The notes under the pieces are model-generated. The model made no database searches. It was not told the DNA's origin and worked only from the letters and a program-made list of their open reading frames with translations. A stretch of 64,000 bases of DNA, taken from assembly GCA_963969595.1 (NCBI GenBank), contig OZ018412.1, positions 3,598,501 to 3,662,500 on the forward strand, given 5' to 3'. Source of the DNA: Neckera pumila. Taxonomy: Eukaryota; Streptophyta; Bryopsida; Hypnales; Neckeraceae. The number at the start of each line of letters is the position of its first letter. Positions within the stretch are counted from its first letter, which is position 1. Made by a program: the position numbers and the translations under genes. This document shows, one piece after another, positions 1-10,792 of the stretch.

Positions 1-25
1 CATCAGAGGGTCAAAGACCTTGAAC

Positions 26-351
26 TCATGAATTGCTATTGCTCAGATTCAGATGTAAGCTGACCGCTGACAGGTCTTTCAATTCACGGAGGAGACATTT
101 CTCCATGTCACTTGCATGCTGCATGGCATCTCTACAAGACAATAAGAAAGAAAGAAACGATTACTTCAATTTCCCAGTGCTAAACGCAGATGATGGTTTG
201 AAAAACTGCAAACAATACATAAACTGGAATCAATTACTTACTTGGTAAACAGGCAATACCTGATCGAAAGTTTGGGATCTAAGGAGACTCCCACCTCCGC
301 AACCACATTTCCGTGCAGAAAATGACAAGTTACGTCCTCCACGTTTACTAG
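26..351 (-). other. MTP exons 11 and 12: C-terminal cytosolic/matrix domain
   Basis: Exon 11 (351-260) follows a CTGCTGCAG| acceptor and ends ATCAG|GTATTG. Exon 12 (131-26) follows a long pyrimidine tract ending TTGTAG|. Joined, they read LVNVEDVTCHFLHGNVVAEV...LSIRDAMQHASDMEKCLL...SLHLNL and stop. This is the pattern of the end of the CDF C-terminal domain (…LQGK…VSM.P…IRDA…). The splice phase is exact (AG|A). This is why I extend the gene to position 26 and do not stop at 1262. Confidence 0.75.
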
Positions 352-3300
352 CTGCAGCAGCATTTTAAAAACAACCTTGTCAGTCTTTCCACTACTACGA
401 TTATTCCATATGTATTCTGGACAATACCGCCTTAAATATTGGAAGTTACTACCAAAAAACCTCTCCTACTCGTAATCATAGTAGTGGAAAGACTAACTAG
501 GCTGTTTTTAAAAGAATCAAGTATACCGCTAAACATTGAAGCATCTGTGGGGGCACTGAACCAACCCTTCACATCCCTGGTTCTATTGCGAAAACCAAAA
601 AGGAATTTATATGTACACGGGCATTCTATAGAATGAATCAATTGAATGGAGATACGTCACCCATCTGCAAACTAGAACAATAAACAATAAATCCACTCTA
701 CCACACATAGAATGCATAATTTTTATAAACCTCTTTCCATATAGTCTTCAGAATAATCCACTATATAATCCTCATTTAATGAAAATTTAAGAACCATTTG
801 ACAATCAAAGAATACTGCTATTCCTATAACCACATGTCACTATTCCACTAGACATAAGTAATTCATTCTTTGGAATGATGGACCCAAACATTTTACTACT
901 GCTTATAACACATGTCTTGCTTTCATCAGGTAAGGTAACTACACCTAAATAAGCAATTCAGCATGGTTCCCATTATTTGTGGGGTCTTGTTAGTAGTAAA
1001 AAAGGGGATTCTAGATTCTCTTCGAATGCATTTTTTGATACTGTATGAATAAACAACGAATTTTCAAAGTGCTGAAAATAGGTGTTTCTAAAACCAACCA
1101 TAGACTCTCAGCAATAGTAGAAGTACATTTTAGGCAAGAATCTAGAGTGGTCAATTTTAGAAAGCAGTCAAAATGAGGTGTAGTTAACTTAAGTTTTCAA
1201 AACATTGTTTAGTTTCTCCCCTCCAGGAAGAGACAATAAATGACATACACCAATATATATACTATCCATAGAGATCGGAAATTTCTGCAACGAGTCTAGA
1301 GAAGCTTGCCTCAGGAAAATTGGCGTGAATTACGTTTCGTACACAGCGTTCTACTTCGGGTTGCCGCAAGGTACCCACAGTGTCGTGAAATGCCTCGTGT
1401 CCATCCTTTGACATAATGCCATCCCATACAAATGTTTCAGCTTTTGGCCTAACTCCGGTAAGGTCCCTCATGTGTTCATCTTCTTCAACTTCACCACCAG
1501 TGCTCTTGTCATGGTTATTTACATGGGAGTGACCAAGTGTGTTTCTGTCATGATGATTTCCTCGAGAATGCTGGTTTGAGTGAAGATGTTCATCATAGTG
1601 ATGCTTGTCTGATGCAACAGACTCAACCTCCAGCTCACCAGGGGCTAACGATTTTGGTCGCCCATCCGCTGGATCTGAATGCGGACGAAAACTGAGTTAC
1701 AAGAAGAAAATATGCAGTAATGCAAAAAGGTTCCACTCTCTAGAGTTTTTGGTTTCTGGAAGAAAATAACGTATCAATCCAAAGCAGATTTTTTAATGGA
1801 TTCACTATTTCTTTTCACAAAATACAAAACTGCAGAAACGAAACAAATAGATTTATTGATACAACAGTTTCTAATTTGATTTTCTTTAAAAGAAACTTAG
1901 CTTTTTCATAATGAGATTCATCAATTTGGATATCCAATAGTACAAAAAACTTCTAAAAAATCTAAAGTGCGAAATCAGGTCTGTAGACTAACCTATATGG
2001 ACAAAACTCTCGGTGACATTTGGATGATGCATTCGCAGTTGCTGTCTAACTGCTTCCCCAATATTATGAGCTGCACTCACACTGAGCCATGGATCCACCT
2101 ACCAAACCAAACCAAGCTTCCTTCAACCGTAGTTTCCTCATGCAAAGCAAAGCATACCCCGACATTTTACATAGCAAAAGAATATCAAACAAAAAGAATA
2201 TCAAACCTACGAAAACATACCAAAGAGTGACGTGCGAAGAAATCAAAGTTTCTAGATTATTGCTCAAGCTAACCGTTCTTAAATAACGTCTACAGAATGC
2301 CATACCTCTATGTGAACATCAACATGGACGGTGGAACCCATTCGCCGGCCCCTCAATTGGTGGATACCCTGTAGGTACAATATAATATAATATGCATAAA
2401 CCGCAGACTAGAGATCCCCTTTACTAGCAACCGTAATTCTGAATTCAAAGTGCAGTGGAATTTGATGACTAAATACTTACAACACTATTATCCATCTATC
2501 TCAAGACTATATAGCTCAACAATCAGAGTAAACGCCATAGAACACACAAATGCGTACAAGTGAAATTGTTTCATGAGGAATGTTTGACAATTTCATGTCA
2601 AAAAAGGGTTAAGTTTGCAGTCATTCAGCTCTAGATTACATGAGTAACATGCATTTTACGTAGATTGACACTGTTGCAATTTACAGTACACTGAGACCCT
2701 GCATTTCAATTTTGTTCCCCAAGGTACAGAAAAAACAAAATATAAACACGAGTTTCAAACACTCATGGATATACTCAAAGATAAATTCAAGACAAATGCT
2801 TCTAGTTGGATTGAATAAATTCACCATGCCGGGTTCAATACCTCAACACCGTCAACTCCGAAAGCGGTTTTGCGAATGGGTGCCAGAACCGACTCGGATA
2901 GCCCCATGTCCAAGAGCTCCTGCATACTGCACTTCGTCAAACGCAACATAAGTTGATGATATATACACAAGGTGACTGATTAAGACAGACGCGTAAACCT
3001 AAATACCAATCGATAAAGCACTGTCTTACGATGAACCTGGCAACGAAAGAAGGCAGAGATTATAAAGGCCCAAAGTCACATCAATAATATACCTTTGATA
3101 GCCGGTTTCCAGGCCTGCTTTTGCGATCATTCCAGATACAAGCAGTGCCGCTACTGGATCCAACCAGGGAACACCCATCATAGCGCCACCTGATTGGAAA
3201 TAACAAAATACAGGTATTACAGATGCAGAAAAACTCACCTAGATGATGCGATTCGGATGTAATCTGTTCAAATCACCAAAATATTAAGTCCCGAATATTA

Positions 3301-5814
3301 TTATAAGTGGACACATCAATGAAGACTACACCCTGCAGTGTTGAGCGTACTGCAAAGTCTTACCGACACCGATGAGAGCGACAACGGATGAAATAGCATC
3401 ACTACGGTGATGCCAAGCACTAGCTGTCAACAAGGCACTTTCTGCCTTCTCTCCAGCAGCTTTAGTAACCCAGTATAAGCTGCCACCAGAACAAGCTTAA
3501 ATTAACAGCTCACAAATATAAAATATGCACATAGAACACACAGCAGGTCTGTTACAAAGAATAAGAGTGAGAAGAAAAAGGGATTAGAACAGACGAAGAT
3601 GAGTCGAACCGAGGCAAGAGGATTTAGATTTCCGTGCAGCCAAATGCCCAAAGGCCGCAAACACAACGTACAGTCAATCAGACGATCCACAGAGAAATTT
3701 GACAAAAGAAATTAGCTGAATATTCACAAGATCCTCCAACAGTGAATTGCAATATCCGCGATGAGCCAGTGTTGTATGCACAAGTATTTATACAAAGAGC
3801 ATACCCTTCTTTGGCCCCAATTCCAACAATCGCAGCCAATAGCGCAACTCCCATATGCTCCGTATCAAGGCCATGCGTATGTCCCAAAACTCCTTGGCCG
3901 TGATCATGATCATGGCTGTGACCTCCCAGGTTTGCAACAGTGTCTACTGATGTTTGAACTGTGTCTTGAACAGCTAACATTGCCGGTATCATGACCTTCA
4001 GAGAAAACAGATCAAATGTGAGCACGCATGATACGTGTTGAATGTGCATAAGTTAGACAAAACATGAGCACTAAACAAACTGAGGAGCCTGTGAGGCTGA
4101 TTACTCTTTCGATGGAGGTCTTCAGCATTGCTCCCAAGCCCTACTTTAGAGATGAACGAGACAAGCTTGATGGAAAAAGTAGGCCTCGTCAGGTTCTTAT
4201 GGAAGTGTATTAGTGCTAATTTAAACGTAAACAATCAATACGGTTTCCATGGTATTTTGATTGTGAGGGATACTAAGTATCGAGTCATGCCTGCAAAGTT
4301 TCAGCTGCACTCCATGCAATTCCACCACCGGTCGCTAATAGCAGACCTGATATAGTCAGCGCGCCCATTGTCTCAATCTTACCATGGCCTGTATCATGAT
4401 ACATGAAAAACATCAATAAAAAGTGAGCAGAGAGAAATAAACATCACTAAACCTGCACGTTGTAATCAAAATTCCCTGCGTGGCGCAGGACATCCATCAA
4501 GGATTTTTTTGCGTGATATTCCTCTAAGCATAAGATATCATCACATATCTGATTTATGCCCACGGACAGAATTCAATCTTACTCGCCTATCTAACACTCA
4601 AAGGCGTCCAAGCTCCGCACACGTGCACTTCATGAATAAAGTATGCAAAAAATTCAGTCAAGTGCATAGCATTTACCATACGGATGCTGTTTGTCAGGTG
4701 GAGCACTCGATGCTCTGGACGACCACAGTGCAACGCCACTCAAAACCTAGACCAGATCATGCCAATCACAAGTCAACGATCATTGAATCATCCTAGTTTC
4801 CCACAGAAGAACACAGCGCGTAATCCAAAGACATATCGCTAGCATCTCTCCAACCCGCATGTGGAAGATATTGTTGCAACAAGAATATGATATTGCTAAC
4901 ACATGGATTTGCAGGTCACAAATAAACAAGAAGCGAATCCTAAAAGCGAATCCCAGAAGTACACAGAGAAGCGACTGTTCTGTCGAGCACTTGCAAATCG
5001 TGAAAGTCCAGGCGACTTCGCAAGCAAGAACATGAACTGCTGTGACGATTACAAATGGAACGAGGCACCATAATAAAATTTGAGAAGATAACAAGGGATA
5101 TCATCATGCAAGGTTTCGATCACACACAATATCCGACGCAGAATGTGCCGCGTCCGCAATGATAGCCGTACTGCCAGATATATAGCCTGCTGCGCCTTTG
5201 AAGATGGCTAATAGCGTATCCGTCCAAAGGCCCCAACGCAAGACCTTATCCCCGTATGAGCCACCCTTCTCCTCATGGCCGTCGTGGTCATGGGCATGGC
5301 CCATGTGAGTTCGCCTCCCATCACTCCAAACCCGTCTCCATTCCTCTGAACCTCTGGGTTTAACAATAGAAACGTTCCAGCCGCGCATTGAGGCCTTAGC
5401 ATATTCGCTAAACAAAACTGGGGTAGGATTTGATCCATTAGAAGAGATTTCCTTGATGTCAGCAACTCTAGAATGTAGTCTCTCACCACTTGACCCAAAG
5501 ACGTTGAAAATTCGTTTTTTCCCAAGAAGAAAAGATGAAGATGAGGATCTTGCCACAGCTCTATTTATCCCACCTTCGTACTCTACAGGGTTTGAAAAGT
5601 TCTGAGGTCTTTCCTTGGAGTGTGAGCTGAAGTGTAAACCACGAGATGATGACAATGTCCTGACCAAAGGCAAATATGGGCACTTCCACGTCGGAAGAAT
5701 TTCCGAAGGCCAAATCAAGAAGAAATTCATCTCAGTCCAGAGCACATCCTCCATACGACTGAAGAAGAAACTCGTCTGTCTGGAGGAAAGGCCATAGCTG
5801 AATCGGGGCGGCAT
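26..5814 (-). CDS. MTP6/MTPC1-like cation efflux (CDF) transporter, about 12 exons
   Basis: Putative proton-coupled divalent metal (Fe/Zn/Mn class) transporter of the cation diffusion facilitator family. I read these exons on the minus strand: 5814-5128, 4746-4677, 4388-4291, 3995-3805, 3479-3364, 3189-3093, 2926-2842, 2368-2306, 2098-1993, 1691-about 1292, 351-260 and 131-26 (stop TGA). The total is about 700 residues. Phases agree at every junction from exon 1 to exon 9 and from exon 11 to 12. Both family HxxxD metal-site motifs are present: AAHSASD in helix 2 (exon 1) and WHHRSD in helix 5 (exon 5). HPYGHGKIETMGAL, KEGLYWVTKAAGEK, LDPVAALLVSGMI and LRGRRMGSTVHVDVHIEVDP match the family. 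The C-terminal LHGN...SIRDAMQ segment shows the gene continues past the in-frame stop at 1262-1264. The long basic, Ser-rich N-terminus suggests an organellar presequence, as reported for MTP6-type proteins. Weak points are the entry and exit of exon 10. Family call sure; exact subfamily and substrate inferred. Confidence 0.88.
368..511. repeat. Inverted repeat (about 36-bp arms) inside an MTP intron
   Basis: Arms at about 368-404 and 475-511 share the core AGTCTTTCCACTACTA in opposite orientation, with only a few mismatches over about 36 bp. They are separated by about 70 bp. The repeat lies just upstream (in gene orientation) of exon 11. It could be a small MITE or a hairpin. The arm nearest exon 11 overlaps the polypyrimidine region of the intron. 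Confidence 0.6.
1262..1691 (-). other. MTP exon 10: second His-rich segment (boundaries uncertain)
   Basis: This frame is open from 1691 to a TAG at 1262-1264. It encodes a second His-rich region (KHHYDEHLHSNQHSRGNHH and GHSHVNNHD) and then a stretch ending in VRNVIHANFPEASFSRL that resembles the family's C-terminal domain. Two things are odd. The acceptor at 1693-1692 leaves a phase one base out of step with the good donor of exon 9 (ATAG|GTTAGT at 1992). No strong phase-0 donor leads to the next exon at 351 (only CTC|GTTGCA at 1292-1291). A one-base indel in the T run at 1688-1691, use of a weaker donor at 1988-1987, or an alternative C-terminus ending at 1262 would each explain part of this. 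Confidence 0.6.
3805..3995 (-). other. MTP exon 4: first His-rich loop and helix 4
   Basis: The translation contains GGHSHDHDHGQGVLGHTHG followed by a hydrophobic segment ending in GIGAKEG. In this subfamily the His-rich loop sits between helices 3 and 4 and is thought to bind or sense metal. The exon is entered after CTGAAG| at 3997-3996. Exon 3 upstream ends CTTTGCAG|GCATGA at 4291, so the intron between them appears to use a GC donor instead of GT. No GT in the right phase lies at that point. Confidence 0.8.
5128..5814 (-). other. MTP exon 1: targeting-like N-terminus, helix 1 and start of helix 2
   Basis: The ATG at 5814-5812 is the first methionine of this frame. The frame is open further upstream to about 5904, but only through a TTG, so I prefer 5814 (MPPRFSYGLSSRQTSFFFSR). 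The first 190 or so residues are Ser/Arg-rich and poorly conserved, as in an organellar presequence. The transporter body begins near the short HAHDHDGHEE stretch. It is followed by a hydrophobic helix (residues near LLAIFKGAAGYISG) and IIADAAHSASDI with the first HxxxD metal site. The donor is ATT|GTGTGT at 5127-5126. An alternative start is the downstream Met in MEDVLW. Confidence 0.8.
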
Positions 5815-7372
5815 CGAACGAAATCTTTTCAAGCGAACCCTGACGCCCTGCTTAAAGCTATCAAAATAGTCATCCGTCCTGGCCAGCCATTTGAGAAATA
5901 GCAAAAATTACATAAATGCTCCCAATCCGCCTGCGTAATCCTGTAACAATGACCGACCAATAGAGACTTAAAGTTCAGAAACCACACGCCCTAATCTAGA
6001 GAGCATTCAATTGGTGAAAAGGCGAAGCGACACAGAGAATCACCAATTGGTACAAACGAAGGACTCTGGCATCTTGCAATTCACGATTAAACCCTTTCAG
6101 GTAAGACACAAGTAAACCAATCCCTGCATCCCTCAGAGTAAGCAAGAGATATCCAACTGTAGCCTAGCTAAGCTAAATCTAGGGATGCGTCCAAGACACC
6201 AACATCAAGCGACGAAACAGACAAACGTCGATCGAGCTATCAAACCATATCAACTCCTTCAAATTCTGTCGGAGATCCAAGTTTCCCTCAGGTCGTTCTC
6301 AGTGTTTTCAATTCTATGTTTTGGTAGTCAACTACGCAGTAAGCTGAAAATATTCAACACACGCTTTCCAGCACAAGATAACAAACTGCCAATCCGTTAC
6401 GTCGATCAGTTCCCAGAAAGCGCTCCTATTTCAGGTACTGGACGTCACCTAATTCACCTGACATAGCGGTGCAAATAAATCTGAAAACTTGATATGCAGG
6501 TAAAAATCCCTGCATCTCTCAAACATGCGCGCGAAAGCCAATTTTAGCTAGCTAAGCTAAATCTAGGGTTGCGTCGAAGGTACATCAACAAACAGATCTC
6601 GATCGAGCTATCAAGATACACAAATCCCTTCACATGTGTAACAGATTCAAGTTTTCCACAGGTCCTTCTCACAGTCCAAAATTCTGTGCTCTGGTCTTTC
6701 GAGAGATCAATTGAGCAGAAAATTCTCAACGCACACTTCACAGTAAAAGATGGAAAACCGTCCACATTGCCAATCAATCACCAAAGAGAACGATTGCATC
6801 CGAAACGGCCAATGCATCCCTATTTCAGCTAGGCCACCAAACACAACGGTGCATATACCAATGTACAGAATGGCAACGCCAGAAAATTGTGCCGAGCGCA
6901 CCCAAGTAGCCAATTCATTCTCAAAATGCTCTGCAGTAGATTCAGGAACGATATTACAATTCCTTTCAGGCCTTCTCATCGTCCTCACTTCTATTATCTG
7001 ACAATGCGAAAGATCAAACAGGCTGAAGTTTCTCAAATTCACATTTTCCAGCACAAGATGAAAAAATCTTCAATACTGCCAATTAATCACCAAAGAAAAC
7101 CAATCACACCCGAAATGGTCAAGGTAGCCCTATTTCAGCTACGTCATCATACTCGGCCGCCGACGCATATACCAATGTCGGGATCATACCGAATGGCAAC
7201 GCAAGAAAAATGTGCCGAGCTCATCCAAGCAGCAAATTCATTGTCAAACTGCGTTGCACACTCAAGATTCAGCAGGAACAGCAATACAATTTCAATTACA
7301 ATGAGCACAGGAACGAACCGGAAGAATCGCCCGTCGTAGAATTTCCAATTGGAGTGAAAATGCGAGGAGCTG
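5815..7372. repeat. MTP 5' flank or leader built of diverged local duplications
   Basis: Two pairs of diverged direct repeats are visible. One starts at about 6160 and again at about 6545 (shared AGCTAAGCTAAATCTAGGG and GATCGAGCTATCAA). The other starts at about 6768 and again at about 7077 (shared TGCCAATYAATCACCAAAGA, CCCTATTTCAGCTA and GCATATACCAATGT), with a period of about 310 bp. Short ORFs on both strands are carried along by the duplication and show no codon signature. The position immediately 5' of the MTP start suggests a leader, a 5' UTR intron or a promoter-proximal region, but I cannot place a transcription start. Confidence 0.6.
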
Positions 7373-7650
7373 GAAAATCGGCAAGCCCGCAATTCGGGTG
7401 CGTAGCAACTGAAAATTGAAGCGCACGCAAAGCAAACCACTACTGCGACAGGAAGCGAAGCGGATCGCGGTGAAGATGCTGCTGGCTGTTGGAGGAGACG
7501 GACGGACACGCTCACTGTCCCGACCCGTCCACGTGGGTGGACTTCATTGGTCCACCGCGCTGTTTTACCGTTTTAGACGGAGTTTTCCAAAATCCCGACA
7601 CGGCACAGTACCAGCCCTTTCTTTTGGGCACCATTTCAAAATACTGTAAA
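7373..7650. promoter_or_regulatory. Promoter-like module, copy 1 of 4
   Basis: The GC-richer stretch begins near GGCAAGCCCGCAATTCGG and includes GTTGGAGGAGACGGAC, a G-box-like CACGTGG and an ATTGG (inverted CCAAT) lying within GTGGACTTCATTGGTCCAC. The GTGGAC and GTCCAC ends of that last motif form an inverted repeat. The module lies between the divergent MTP and RPS10 genes and is the best candidate for the MTP promoter core. It recurs in degraded form at 8925-9250, 9650-9980 and 10000-10150. Promoter function is inferred from motifs and position only. Confidence 0.45.
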
Positions 7651-8920
7651 TGTCTACTTTTTGCCAGATAAAAGTAGTCTTTTTTTTATCAGAAATTTTT
7701 CATTTTTCTTTAAAATGTGGATGAAGTCGCCAAATTAAGGTGAAAAACTGCATGAATTTGACTGAAAAGTATCACTTGGTCTAAAAGATGGTTCATGAAA
7801 TTTTAAGCAACTGCCATCTAGGTACTTTTTCAAAAAGTAAAAAAAAAGGTTGCAATGCATGTAGTATGAAGGAAGCTTTTCACTCTCCATTACAAAAAAA
7901 TTGAGTCCTCACGAGGTTTGCTTTCCTTCACAAAGGGACTGTGAGTTCCTCGCAATAGAATTCACAGCCCCTTTGACCACTATTCATCATCAATGATGAA
8001 TAGTAATCACAATAAAAAATATTCAAAAGATATTAAAATATTTAAAAATATTTAAAAAATTTTAAATTTAAGTAAAAAAAACTTTAATTTTTTTTAAAGA
8101 AATTAAATATTAATTAAAATAATAACTAAATAATAATTTAGATTGACAAGGATAACTTTGGTCATATCAAATTTGAAATTTTTAAATTTATTTATTTATT
8201 TTAATAATATAAACTTTTTTCAATTTTTTTCCAATTTTCTAAATTATATTATTGAACTTTCCCCAACCAAATCAGATCTTGTAGTTTGCTGGCCTAAAAA
8301 ATGTAAAAAAAATTTCTATTATTCAGCCAGCCTACTATTGTTCGGGAACTGACCGACCTCTCGAGGACTCAGTTTTCTTGTAATATCATTGGTAAAGCTA
8401 AGTGCACCTAAATGCATCCAAATAAACAAATAATTAAATGTGTTTTTAGTATTCAATTGCTTAATTTTTTGTAGGATCTTGTCAAAAGTCAAAAAATGTT
8501 GTAATTTAAATTTTCCATTCAAGCAATTTCACTAATTTTGAATGAACAAACCATGAATTTTCAAAGAGCCGAAAATAGGTGAACTCGAAAGCTTTCATGA
8601 ATAGAAGTAGTACATTTTAGGCAAGAATTTGTAGGATTTAGTTTTTAAAAGTGGTGACAATTAGGTGTTGTTATCTTAGAGAAAAGCCATATAGATCTTG
8701 TAGAAGAGAAGATTATCACGTTGAAACCTTATTGAAGAGACAGTGATGGTGGATTAGTTGTGTATTTGGTTTGCCTTAGCCACATGCGCAATAATATATG
8801 CTCAATTCAAGGAATTTTCCTTCAATGGAGCTAGCTAGGAAAGTTAAACTATAACATTTCTTAGAAGAACGTTTGTTCCTAAATACTTTGGTTATTTATA
8901 ATCACTAAATAAATCTAGAT
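7651..8920. other. A+T-rich intergenic stretch with two short palindromes
   Basis: No gene is recognisable. At 7931-7975 a hairpin has arms CAAAGGGACTGTGA and TTCACAGCCCCTTTG. At 7979-8004 arms ACTATTCATCAT and ATGATGAATAGT are perfect inverse copies separated by 2 bases. The rest (8010-8300) is A/T homopolymer-rich. ORFs here are short and low in complexity. Confidence 0.55.
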
Positions 8921-8924
8921 GCTA

Positions 8925-10150
8925 GTTGTTGGAGGAGACGGACATGCTCACTTCCTTGACCAACTACATGGATTGACATCATTGGTCCACTGTACTATAA
9001 TACCATTTTGGGCGGAGCTTTTCATAATCTTGACACAATACTAATTTAGTAGTGTGAAGGAAACTCTTGATTCCCTCATTGTATAAAGGTAAGTATGTAA
9101 ATGCGTCCCAAATTGTGAGCAACAACAAAATATAAGAATGAAATTGGCAAGCCCGCCATTCGGATGCTTAGGAACTGAAAAATTGAAGCAAACGCAAATA
9201 CAAACACTATAACAGCATGTGAAGAGGATCGTGGAGAAGCATGCTTACCAGAGGTGAAGATACTAGTAGGGGTAGTCACAGCACCTTCGAGGTTGACAAT
9301 TTCTTTGAGAAATTTCTTCAACGCATGAAATGGGGAGCCAATAGGGAGCCTTGTTTTGTAGAGGAGCTGTGACACCCCTTTTGTAGTGAAAATGAAACCT
9401 CCGACAAGGTTCACTTGCACAGTACCATAGCAACCACAGCAAACCAATCACAGAGCACATTGTGAACCTCAAACCTTTGCGTAAACTTCTTTACGTCCGT
9501 TCTTGTCCTCCAGAGGAAGAGAACGACTCTTCTCAACCTTCACGAAAAGGAGCCGGTGCAAGCCGCGGCGAGTCAACTAACAAGTGCCACGTCCCTCTTC
9601 TCGACCTTCACAGAATGGGATGAAGGAGCCATGACTACCCCTAGTAATTGATTATTGTTGGAGGAGACGAACACACTCACTTCCTCAACCAGCCACGTCA
9701 ATTGACATCATTGGTCCACTGTGCTGCAATATCATTTTGGGCAGAGCTTTTCATAGTCCCGACACTGCACTAGTGGTGCAAAGGAAACTTTTCATTCCCT
9801 CGTTGTGTTAAGGTAAGTGTATCTAAATGTGTCCCAAAATGTAAAGAGCAAGAAAATGGAAGAACAAAATTGGCAACCCCGCAATTTGGATGTGTAAGAA
9901 CTGAACAATCAAGCAGATGCAAATACAACCATTACGACAAGAAGCAAAGAGGATTGTGGAGAAGCGCAAACCTTGGAGGTGAATATACTAGTAACTGACT
10001 ACTGTTGGAGGAGACGAAAACGCTCACTTCCTTGACCAGCCACGTGGATTAACGCCATTGGTCCACCATATTGCAATACTATTTTGGACAGAGCTTTTCA
10101 TAATCTTGACACAGCACTAATAGTGCAAAGGAAGCTTTTGGTTCCTTTAT
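8925..10150. repeat. Promoter-like module, copies 2-4 (tandem duplicates)
   Basis: Three further copies begin with TTGGAGGAGACG at about 8930, 9658 and 10005. Each continues through a TCATTGGTCCAC or CCATTGGTCCAC core, a TTTTGG…GAGCTTTTCATA stretch and ATCTTGACAC or CCCGACAC. The flanking part (GGCAAGCCCGC…, GAGGATCGTGGAGAAGC) is also repeated at about 9147-9245 and 9870-9975. Copies 2-4 resemble each other more than copy 1. This indicates duplication of the block next to the MTP gene, then further local duplication. No gene is associated with the extra copies. Confidence 0.65.
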
Positions 10151-10153
10151 TGG

Positions 10154-10792
10154 GCAATGATCGATTTGGGGTACCCAAAAACGCTGTCTGAAATATAATG
10201 TTAATCACTATACTATGTCAAATGACTTCATCTTTTTAATATAATAAAGTGTGATTTCACAAAATGTGGTTTAGATACCTACACTTGTAATGTACTAAGA
10301 AAAGAAATTCATCACAATCAAAGAATTTTAAGGATTTTTTCATAAATTTTTAGTTGAAAAAGTAAGTTTTGTCCTATGCACCTAGAATCTTCAAAAACAA
10401 GCATTTGAAAACCAAATTATTTTATTGTAATATCATTTTTGGGTGGTACAATACTTCAAATATTAAATGTTGACTTATATTAAGTGGTACAATACTTTTA
10501 AATAATTATCTTTTTGATAAAAACTTAATAAATTATGCACTATGATGCTTGCAAATCCCAAAATTCAGCATTTTTTCTCACATCTATGAAAATATTCAAA
10601 ATTTAATTCTTTTCAAAAAACACTCATTAGGAATATACATCTTGATCTTGTTGAGGCGCACATATTTTTTTTTATAAATTTTAGGGTCTTTTTACTTGAT
10701 AAAAATGACCAAATTAGATAAACATTGGAAGTCTTAAATAAAAATAAGGTAATTAGTGTGTCTAAAAAGTGATACCCCAAACCGACCATTGC
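10154..10792. mobile_element. Small inverted-repeat element inserted in promoter module 4
   Basis: The left end GCAATGATCGATTTGGGG and the right end, CCCCAAACCGACCATTGC read in reverse, are inverted copies over about 22 bp. No coding capacity. Module 4 stops at 10150 (…TTCCTTTATTG) and appears to resume at 11092 (CCCTATTGTATTAAG), as judged against copies 2 and 3. So this element and the adjoining MITE arrived after the module duplication. Superfamily unassigned. Confidence 0.45.

Noticed and set aside
5104..5904. MTP exon 1 taken from 5904 and through 5104
   Set aside because: 5904 is a TTG, not ATG, and the bases after 5128 are intron (GTGTGTG donor). The spliced frame continues VLSGVALWS at 4746.
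7147..7515. 122-codon minus-strand ORF with a hydrophobic stretch upstream of the MTP gene
   Set aside because: It lies in duplicated sequence. The related copy at about 9076-9447 resembles it only through shared DNA, and no family or conserved codon pattern is seen.
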